From Bacillota bacterium (GTDB lineage: Bacteria > Bacillota > Clostridia > Peptostreptococcales > Acidaminobacteraceae), in NCBI GenBank assembly GCA_020161295.1, contig JAIUOA010000013.1:1-64000 (forward strand): 64,000 nucleotides of DNA, read 5' to 3'. The notes beneath the pieces were generated by a model. That model was not told where the DNA came from, made no database searches, and saw nothing but the letters and a program-made list of their open reading frames with translations. The number at the start of each line of letters is the position of its first letter. The stretch's first letter is position 1. Below, one piece after another: positions 57,980 through 64,000 of this stretch. The position numbers and the translations under genes are program-made.

Positions 57980-58600
57980 TTGGCAAGATATACAGGACCA
58001 TCTTGTAGAATTTGTCGTAGAGAAGGCCAAAAGCTTTATCTAAAGGGTGACAGATGTTACAGCGACAAATGTGCATTAAATAGAAGACAAACTGCTCCTG
58101 GCCAGCATGGTGCTAAAAAAGGCAAGCTTTCTGGTTATGGTACTCAGTTAAGAGAAAAACAAAAAGTAAAACGATTCTATGGTGTTTTAGAAGGTCAATT
58201 CAGAACGACATATGAGCGCGCTGAAAAGATGCACGGCATCACAGGTGAAAACTTACTTCAATTACTCGAAATGAGATTCGATAACGTTGTTTACAGACTC
58301 GGTTTCGCAAACTCAAGAAAAGAAGCTAGACAATTTGTAACACATGGCCATTTCACTGTGAACGGTCGCAAAGCAGATATTCCATCGATGACGCTTGCTG
58401 TTGGTGATGTGATCCAGCTTAAGGACAAAAGCAAATCTTCAGATAAGTTTAAAGCTTTCGCTGAAGCTGCTAGAACAGCTCCAAGCTGGTTAGAAGTCAA
58501 CCTTGAGAAGATGGAAGGGAAAATTACAGCATTGCCTGTAAGAGATAATATCGATTTACCAATCGAAGAACACTTAATCGTTGAGTTGTACTCTAGATAA
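57980..58600 (+). CDS. rpsD: 30S ribosomal protein S4
   Basis: 206 residues from TTG behind TTAGGAGGTG. The N-terminus has four cysteines (CRIC...CYSDKC), the zinc form of S4, followed by the S4 RNA-binding domain ([23 protein letters not shown]). Primary 16S binder and assembly starter. Confidence 0.98.
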   Translation: MARYTGPSCRICRREGQKLYLKGDRCYSDKCALNRRQTAPGQHGAKKGKLSGYGTQLREKQKVKRFYGVLEGQFRTTYERAEKMHGITGENLLQLLEMRFDNVVYRLGFANSRKEARQFVTHGHFTVNGRKADIPSMTLAVGDVIQLKDKSKSSDKFKAFAEAARTAPSWLEVNLEKMEGKITALPVRDNIDLPIEEHLIVELYSR

Positions 58601-58663
58601 GGTATTAGTATTATTGCCCTCAAGTTTTTGTTTTGTGATTTAAGAGAAGGAGGGTCTTAAATA

Positions 58664-59614
58664 GTGATTGAAATTGAAAAACCAACCATTGAGTGTGTGG
58701 AAATGAGCAGTGATGGTAAATTCGGCAAATTTGTCGTTGAACCACTCGAAAGAGGCTATGCAACCACACTTGGTAACAGTTTAAGACGTATTTTACTTTC
58801 TTCTTTGCCGGGAACTGCGGTTCGTTGGATTAAGATTGAAAACGTTCTTCATGAGTTTTCAACTATTCCAGGTGTTAAAGAGGATGTCATTGAAATCATC
58901 TTAAACCTGAAAGAATTGTTTGCGAAAATTCATTCAGATGAAGATGTAAAGATTCTCAGAATCGAAGCATCAGAAGCGGGAGAGATTACAGCAGGTGACA
59001 TCATTGCTGATGCTGACGTTGAAATTTTGAACACAGATCTCCATATTTGTACACTTGAAGAGAATTCAAGAATTTACATGGAAATCGCACTCGGTCAAGG
59101 TCGTGGATACGTCACAGCAGAAAACAACAAAGAGGCTGGCTTGCCAATCGGTATCATTCCGGTAGACTCGATCTACACACCCGTTAGAAAAGTCAACTTT
59201 ACTGTGGATAAAACCAGAGTAGGCAAGATTGCAGACTACGATAGATTAGTACTTGAAGTTTGGACAGATGGTACGATCAAACCTGATGAAGCGACTTCAT
59301 TAGGCGCTAAAATTATGTCAGAGCACCTTAACCTTTTCATCGATATGACTGACAGCGTTAATGGCGTTGAAATCATGGTTGAAAAGGAAGAGGACATCAA
59401 AGAGAAGGTTCTTGAAATGACCATTGAAGAGCTTGACTTATCAGTTCGCTCATACAATTGTCTTAAGAGAGCTGGCATCAATACGGTGGAAGAACTGACT
59501 AATAGAAGCGAAGATGATATGATGAAGGTTCGTAACCTAGGTAAGAAATCACTTGAAGAAGTGAAGTACAAGCTCGCTGAGCTTGACCTAGGCTTAAGAG
59601 CTGAAGACGAGTAA
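58664..59614 (+). CDS. rpoA: DNA-directed RNA polymerase alpha subunit
   Basis: 316 residues with the dimerisation domain ([20 protein letters not shown]) and the C-terminal domain that contacts UP elements and activators ([23 protein letters not shown]). GTG start behind AAGGAGGG. Confidence 0.99.
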   Translation: MIEIEKPTIECVEMSSDGKFGKFVVEPLERGYATTLGNSLRRILLSSLPGTAVRWIKIENVLHEFSTIPGVKEDVIEIILNLKELFAKIHSDEDVKILRIEASEAGEITAGDIIADADVEILNTDLHICTLEENSRIYMEIALGQGRGYVTAENNKEAGLPIGIIPVDSIYTPVRKVNFTVDKTRVGKIADYDRLVLEVWTDGTIKPDEATSLGAKIMSEHLNLFIDMTDSVNGVEIMVEKEEDIKEKVLEMTIEELDLSVRSYNCLKRAGINTVEELTNRSEDDMMKVRNLGKKSLEEVKYKLAELDLGLRAEDE

Positions 59615-59627
59615 AGGAGGGAAACCG

Positions 59628-59969
59628 ATGGCAGCATATCGTAAACTTGGACGCCCATCGTCTCATAGACAGTTGATGTTGAGAAACCTTACAACATCGC
59701 TTCTTAAAAATGGACGCATCGAAACGACTGTTACTAGAGCAAAAGAAACTAAGAAATTTGCTGATAAAATGATCACACTCGCAAAGAGAGGCGATCTTCA
59801 TGCAAGAAGACAAGTTCTTTCTTTTGTAACTGAAGAAGCAGTTGTAAAGAAATTATTCGATGAAATCGCTCCTAATTACAAAGAGCGCAATGGCGGTTAT
59901 ACGAGACTTGTTCAGACTGGTCCTCGTAGAGGCGACGCAGCACCTATGTGCAAATTAGAATTAGTATAA
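59628..59969 (+). CDS. rplQ: 50S ribosomal protein L17
   Basis: 113 residues ([20 protein letters not shown]), end of the ribosomal super-operon, followed by a terminator. Confidence 0.99.
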   Translation: MAAYRKLGRPSSHRQLMLRNLTTSLLKNGRIETTVTRAKETKKFADKMITLAKRGDLHARRQVLSFVTEEAVVKKLFDEIAPNYKERNGGYTRLVQTGPRRGDAAPMCKLELV

Positions 59970-59975
59970 TTAACG

Positions 59976-60007
59976 AGGGACTAAGTTTCGGCTTACGTCC
60001 CTTTATT
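59976..60007 (+). terminator. Terminator of the S10-spc-alpha super-operon
   Basis: AGGGAC and TAAG pair with CTTA and GTCCCT around a TTTCGG loop (one bulged C), followed by TTATT. Confidence 0.8.
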
Positions 60008-60043
60008 ACATAATATGTTAGTGCAAATCGCTCTAAACCGTCA

Positions 60044-60049
60044 TATAAT
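60044..60049 (+). promoter_or_regulatory. -10 element of the ecfA1-ecfA2-ecfT-truA operon
   Basis: TATAAT at 60044-60049, with only a poor -35 candidate (GTGCAA, 60021-60026). The start codon of ecfA1 lies 32 bp downstream. Confidence 0.5.
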
Positions 60050-60081
60050 ACATATAGGCCATAAGAAGGACGGGTGGAAAA

Positions 60082-60912
60082 ATGATTAGAACAGAGAATC
60101 TGTTTTTTAAATATGAAGATGAAAAAGATCCAGAAAAGTATGCAGTAAAGGACATTAATCTGCATATCGCGGATGGAGAGTTCGTGGTCATCATCGGCCA
60201 TAACGGCTCAGGCAAGTCTACTTTATCAAAGTTATTTAACGGTATATATCATCCAACCAGCGGTAAAATCATCATTGATGGACTTGATACATCTGATGAT
60301 AGCCTTATTTGGGAAATCAGAAAGCGCGCTGGAATGGTGTTTCAAAATCCAGATAATCAACTTGTGGCGACGATTGTCGAAGAGGATGTCGCCTTCGGAC
60401 CAGAGAATTTAGGTTTATCACCTGAAGAAATCAGAACACGCGTTGATGAAGCTTTAGAAAGTGTAAAAATGACGGCATTCAAACGTAAACCCCCACATCA
60501 TTTATCTGGTGGGCAGAAGCAGCGCGTCGCGATCGCAGGTATTCTCGCCATGAGACCAAAGTGTATTATATTCGATGAGCCGACAGCGATGCTTGATCCT
60601 TCTGGTAGAAGAGAAGTCATCCATACAATCCAGCACCTTAATCGATCAGAGAAAATGACCGTGGTTCATATTACGCATTTCATGGACGAAGCGGTACACG
60701 CCGATCGGATCATCGTCATGGATAAGGGGGCCATCGTACTTGAAGGAACGCCAAAAGAAGTATTTTCTCAAGTGGATGTTTTAAAGGAAATTGGCTTAGA
60801 TGTGCCTCAGGTCACACTGTTATCTTATGAATTAATAAAGTCTGGGGTAAGGGTATCCCCTGAAAATTTAACTGTTGAAGAGTTGGTGGAGAGCTTATGT
60901 CGATTAAAATAG
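60082..60912 (+). CDS. ecfA1: ECF transporter ATPase A1
   Basis: One of two ATPases powering energy-coupling-factor uptake of vitamins or metals. 276 residues with Walker [11 protein letters not shown]-loop VFQNPDNQ, signature LSGGQKQR and Walker B CIIFDEPT. Overlaps ecfA2 by 16 bp. No substrate-binding S component is encoded nearby, so the module is probably shared by several S proteins elsewhere (group II type). Confidence 0.97.
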   Translation: MIRTENLFFKYEDEKDPEKYAVKDINLHIADGEFVVIIGHNGSGKSTLSKLFNGIYHPTSGKIIIDGLDTSDDSLIWEIRKRAGMVFQNPDNQLVATIVEEDVAFGPENLGLSPEEIRTRVDEALESVKMTAFKRKPPHHLSGGQKQRVAIAGILAMRPKCIIFDEPTAMLDPSGRREVIHTIQHLNRSEKMTVVHITHFMDEAVHADRIIVMDKGAIVLEGTPKEVFSQVDVLKEIGLDVPQVTLLSYELIKSGVRVSPENLTVEELVESLCRLK

Positions 60913-61823
60913 TCAATTTAACGCACATTTATGATAAAAAGACACCTAATGAGACCGTAGCAATTGATCACATAAATTTAGAGATAGAAACAGGTGAATT
61001 TATTGGTTTAATTGGCCACACTGGCTCAGGTAAATCAACTCTGATACAACAGATGAATGGTTTGCTTAAGCCTTCAGACGGTGAAATTATCGTCAGTGGC
61101 TATAACATCACTGAAGGGCTAGATTTACCTCGAAATCAACGTAAGCGTGTAAGTAAATCAGAGGTAAATGAACGTAAACGGCGATTGATTGAAGTGCGTA
61201 AACGCGTGGGTCTTGTTTTTCAATACCCGGAATATCAACTGTTCGAAGAAACCATCGAAAAGGATGTCGCCTTTGGGCCAATCAATCTAGGTCTAGATGA
61301 GACGGAAGTAAAGTTACGTGTCATCGATGCCATGCAAACGGTTGGTATGCCATATGAGCAGTTTAAGGACCGTTCGCCATTTGAATTAAGCGGAGGGCAA
61401 AAAAGGCGAATTGCCATAGCAGGTGTACTTGCGATGAAACCAGAAGTGTTAATATTGGACGAACCAACAGCCGGATTGGATCCAAAAGGTAGAGATGAAA
61501 TTTTAGCACAAATTAAAGCCCTTCATGAAAAGGAAAAGCTAACTGTAATCATCGTCTCTCATAGCATGGAAGATATGGCCAAAATCGCTGAGCGTTTGAT
61601 CGTGATGAACAAAGGCAATGTGGTGCTTGATGGCACGCCAAAGGAAGTCTTTAGACATATCGACCTATTAGAAGAAATTGGCTTAGCGGTTCCTCAAATT
61701 TCATATCTTACCAGAGCATTAGTATCGCAAGGCTTTGAAATTGATCCTGACATTATAACAGTCGACGAAGCAAAGGATGCACTTCTTAATGTTTTGTTGA
61801 AACAAAAGGTGAAAAATGATTAG
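60897..61823 (+). CDS. ecfA2: ECF transporter ATPase A2
   Basis: Partner ATPase, 308 residues, with Walker [29 protein letters not shown] and VLILDEPT. It carries a highly charged insertion between the Walker A region and the Q-loop (about residues 79-104, with [22 protein letters not shown]), making it longer than ecfA1. Its end overlaps ecfT by 8 bp. Confidence 0.97.
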   Translation: MSIKIVNLTHIYDKKTPNETVAIDHINLEIETGEFIGLIGHTGSGKSTLIQQMNGLLKPSDGEIIVSGYNITEGLDLPRNQRKRVSKSEVNERKRRLIEVRKRVGLVFQYPEYQLFEETIEKDVAFGPINLGLDETEVKLRVIDAMQTVGMPYEQFKDRSPFELSGGQKRRIAIAGVLAMKPEVLILDEPTAGLDPKGRDEILAQIKALHEKEKLTVIIVSHSMEDMAKIAERLIVMNKGNVVLDGTPKEVFRHIDLLEEIGLAVPQISYLTRALVSQGFEIDPDIITVDEAKDALLNVLLKQKVKND

Positions 61824-62610
61824 AGATATTACGATAGGACAATACTACAGCGTTGAGTCTCCCATCCATAAAATGGATCCCCGATTTAAGTTGATTGCAT
61901 CGATGCTGTATTTGATTTCATTATTCTTAATCAATCAGATGGTTGCTTATTTAGTGGTTATTTCATTTATAGGAATCGTCGTTAAGGTTTCAAAAGTTCC
62001 CTTTCAGTTCATCATGAAGGGATTAAAACCGGTGTTCATGTTGATTATCTTCGCTTTTTTAATCAACGTATTTTTGACACGAGGGACTTCTGACCCGTTA
62101 ATTGATATCGGTTTTATTACGATTTATTCAGAGGGAGTTGAGCGTGCCTTCTTTATGGCCATAAGACTTGTTCTGTTGATTGTAGGCACATCACTGCTGA
62201 CTTTAACGACTTCTCCGATTGAACTCACTGATGGGATTGAGTATTTACTTAATCCATTTAAGAGAATCGGGCTACCAGCGCATGAACTTGCCATGATGAT
62301 GACCATCGCTTTAAGATTTATCCCGACATTACTAGAAGAGACGGATAAAATTATGAAAGCGCAGATGGCGAGAGGTGCTGATTTTGAAAGCGGTAATCTT
62401 ATGAACCGTGCAAAGGCGCTGATTCCTTTGTTGGTTCCGCTATTTATAAGTGCGTTCAGGCGTGCAGACGAACTCGCTATGGCTATGGAAGCCAGATGTT
62501 ATAAAGGTGGTGAAGGTCGTACACGTATGAAGGTTCTGAGATATACCTCGCTTGATATCATCGGCAGCCTGGTGATGATCGTTTATATGGCCGCATGCAT
62601 CGCGCTTTAG
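61816..62610 (+). CDS. ecfT: ECF transporter transmembrane subunit T
   Basis: 264 residues with about five transmembrane helices. The two coupling motifs that contact the ATPases are visible (MARGADFES and MEARCYKGG). Joins A1, A2 and an exchangeable S component. Confidence 0.96.
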   Translation: MIRDITIGQYYSVESPIHKMDPRFKLIASMLYLISLFLINQMVAYLVVISFIGIVVKVSKVPFQFIMKGLKPVFMLIIFAFLINVFLTRGTSDPLIDIGFITIYSEGVERAFFMAIRLVLLIVGTSLLTLTTSPIELTDGIEYLLNPFKRIGLPAHELAMMMTIALRFIPTLLEETDKIMKAQMARGADFESGNLMNRAKALIPLLVPLFISAFRRADELAMAMEARCYKGGEGRTRMKVLRYTSLDIIGSLVMIVYMAACIAL

Positions 62611-62618
62611 GGTGTGAC

Positions 62619-63428
62619 ATGAGAACAGTCGTCCTAAAAATTAAGTACGATGGCAGTCGTTATCATGGTTGGCAAAGGCAACAGCATCATAACAGCGTAC
62701 AAGAACAGCTTGAACGCGCGTTATCCAAGGCCTTTTCCCAGACGATAACGGTTGAAGGCTCTGGCAGGACGGATGCCGGGGTCCATGCAATTGGTCAAGT
62801 TGCTTCTTTTAAAGCGCAGATGACACTTCCTATTGAGCAAGTTAAGTTTGTCGTCAATCGATTACTGCCGACTGACATCTACATTACTGAAGCGGCTTTG
62901 GCAGAAGATTCTTTTCATGCCAGATATCATGCGGTGGGAAAAACCTATCAATATAGAATTTATACAGGACGTGAACGTGATCCTTTCAAAGCGCTCTATA
63001 GCTATCATTATCCACATGTGAAAGATTTAGAAGCGATGCGGTATGCAGCGAATCAATTTATTGGCACACATGACTTCAGAACGTTTATGGCGTCTGGTAG
63101 TGATAAAGAAGTGACCGTAAGAACCCTGTATCAGCTTTTGTTAGATGAGGATCATCATGATCAGGAAATAATTCTGACCATAACGGGGAACGGTTTTCTA
63201 TATAACATGGTCCGAATCATCACGGGGACGTTATTACATGTTGGTGCTGGGAAACTTTCTAAGGATGCTATAACGGAGATCATTTTAAGCAAGGAGCGAA
63301 GCAAGGCGAAATTCACAGTACCTGCTTGCGGACTTTACCTCAAAGATGTCTATTATGACGAAAATACTCTAAATGCGTTTCTGGGAGAAAATAAAATGAG
63401 TGGTCACGTTTTTGTTGACAGAATATGA
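62619..63428 (+). CDS. truA: tRNA pseudouridine synthase A
   Basis: 269 residues modifying positions 38-40 of tRNAs. Catalytic aspartate D52 in GRTDAGVHA. The ATG at 62619 follows AGGGTG; an in-frame start at 62595 would lie within ecfT. The rplM promoter -35 box falls in its last codons. The ecfT-truA-rplM-rpsI order is standard in Firmicutes. Confidence 0.96.
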   Translation: MRTVVLKIKYDGSRYHGWQRQQHHNSVQEQLERALSKAFSQTITVEGSGRTDAGVHAIGQVASFKAQMTLPIEQVKFVVNRLLPTDIYITEAALAEDSFHARYHAVGKTYQYRIYTGRERDPFKALYSYHYPHVKDLEAMRYAANQFIGTHDFRTFMASGSDKEVTVRTLYQLLLDEDHHDQEIILTITGNGFLYNMVRIITGTLLHVGAGKLSKDAITEIILSKERSKAKFTVPACGLYLKDVYYDENTLNAFLGENKMSGHVFVDRI

Positions 63429-63443
63429 GATATACTATAAAAT
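63415..63443 (+). promoter_or_regulatory. Promoter of rplM
   Basis: TTGACA (63415-63420), 17 bases, TAAAAT (63438-63443). Confidence 0.85.
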
Positions 63444-63449
63444 AGATTG

Positions 63450-63540
63450 TGGTCTGTAGAGTTTCTACATTCCTTAATGATGTAATCGAGAAATCCTGCC
63501 CCGGGTTTTTGAGATAAAAACGGTGAAATAATTTTGAAGG
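63450..63540 (+). ncRNA. L13-type ribosomal leader
   Basis: The leader begins with a hairpin TGTAGA-GTT-TCTACA (63455-63469), then TCCTTAATGATG and ATCCTGCCCCGGGTTTTT. This closely resembles the L13 leader family known in front of rplM-rpsI in Firmicutes, judged from memory and not aligned. It ends directly before the AAGGAGG of rplM. Confidence 0.6.
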
Positions 63541-63549
63541 AGGATTCAA

Positions 63550-63984
63550 ATGAAGTCTTACGTTGCTAAACCACTTGAGATTGAAAGAAAGTGGTATGTA
63601 GTAGATGCTGATGGCAAAACGTTAGGTCGTTTGGCGGCTGAAGTTGCAAAGATTTTAAGAGGAAAACACAAACCAATATATACACCACACGTTGATTGCG
63701 GCGACTTTGTAATCGTAGTAAATGCTGAAAAAATCAGAGTTACTGGCAAGAAAATGGATAATAAAATATACAGATGGCATACAGGTTACATTGGTAACTT
63801 AAAAGAGAGAACTTTCAGAGAGATGAACCAAAGATCACCTGAGAAAGTGATTGAACTTGCTGTTAAAGGCATGTTGCCACACAACTCTTTGGGTAGCCAA
63901 ATGTACACCAAATTGAAAGTATATGCTGGTGCTGAGCACAAGCACGAAGCTCAAAAACCAGAAGTTCTGGAAATTCAAGGATAA
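63550..63984 (+). CDS. rplM: 50S ribosomal protein L13
   Basis: 144 residues ([20 protein letters not shown]) with conserved [29 protein letters not shown]. rpsI is expected next; a GGGAGGG binding site at 63983-63990 fits its start just beyond the window. Confidence 0.99.
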   Translation: MKSYVAKPLEIERKWYVVDADGKTLGRLAAEVAKILRGKHKPIYTPHVDCGDFVIVVNAEKIRVTGKKMDNKIYRWHTGYIGNLKERTFREMNQRSPEKVIELAVKGMLPHNSLGSQMYTKLKVYAGAEHKHEAQKPEVLEIQG

Positions 63985-64000
63985 GGGAGGGATTACTCAT

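Noticed and set aside
1-64000. tRNA genes, CRISPR arrays, insertion sequences, phage or toxin-antitoxin genes
   Set aside because: Intergenic regions were read for tRNA-like ends, regular repeats and transposase frames; none was found. The only long repeat is the tuf pair.

Overview
The window looks like a chromosomal segment of a low-to-moderate GC, Gram-positive anaerobe of the class Clostridia (Firmicutes). The evidence is the gene order clpC-radA ... carD - PIN/TRAM - ispD - ispF - gltX - mrnC - thyX - rlmB - sigH - tuf - rpmG - secE - nusG, followed by the ribosomal super-operon. Other support comes from strong GGAGG ribosome binding sites, frequent TTG and GTG starts, zinc-type L33, S14 and L36, an ECF transporter module and truA after rplQ, and a sporulation-type SigH. 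The genus cannot be fixed from the sequence; a Fusibacter-like lineage is only a guess.

Layout. (1) 1-565: the 3' end of a 23S rRNA gene, a spacer packed with hairpins, a complete 5S rRNA gene and a terminator. (2) 620-1792, minus strand: dinB (DNA polymerase IV) with a good promoter and a LexA-like box. (3) 1801-9913: a glycogen/maltodextrin catabolic operon with a LacI-type regulator, GH31 alpha-glucosidase, glycogen phosphorylase, ROK sugar kinase and glucose-6-phosphate isomerase. Its promoter region has a LacI-type operator, and a cre-like palindrome lies in front of glgP. Together these enzymes would turn alpha-glucans into fructose-6-phosphate. (4) 9922-12490: nrdJ, a B12-dependent class II ribonucleotide reductase, behind a promoter and two NrdR-like boxes 31 bp apart. 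(5) 12611-18730: an EF-G paralogue with a 16-bp tandem repeat at its stop codon, then clpC-radA. (6) 18765-27156: a minus-strand DUF1573-like gene, carD with tandem promoters, a PIN/TRAM membrane protein, ispD-ispF, a small Cys-rich protein, gltX, mrnC, a one-helix membrane protein, thyX, rlmB and sigH.

(7) 27221-31993: tuf copy 1, rpmG-secE-nusG-rplK-rplA, then rplJ-rplL behind their own promoter and an L10-type leader. (8) 32048-44268: rpoB-rpoC, an L7Ae-like gene, rpsL, rpsG, fusA and tuf copy 2. The two tuf reading frames are identical base for base. (9) 44244-60007: the S10/spc/alpha super-operon, from rpsJ behind a structured leader of about 185 nt through secY, adk, map, a KOW protein, infA, rpmJ, rpsM, rpsK, rpsD, rpoA and rplQ. 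(10) 60044-64000: ecfA1-ecfA2-ecfT (energy-coupling module of a vitamin transporter), truA, and rplM behind an L13-type leader. rpsI presumably follows beyond the edge.

The region is core housekeeping DNA. I see no mobile element, CRISPR array, tRNA gene, defence island or clearly new multi-gene system. The features most worth a second look are regulatory or structural: the hairpin array in the rRNA spacer, the structured S10 leader whose promoter sits inside the tuf2 terminator, the repeated TTCTAAACA element around the rpoB promoter, the long inverted repeat between rpsG and fusA, and the perfectly homogenised tuf pair.
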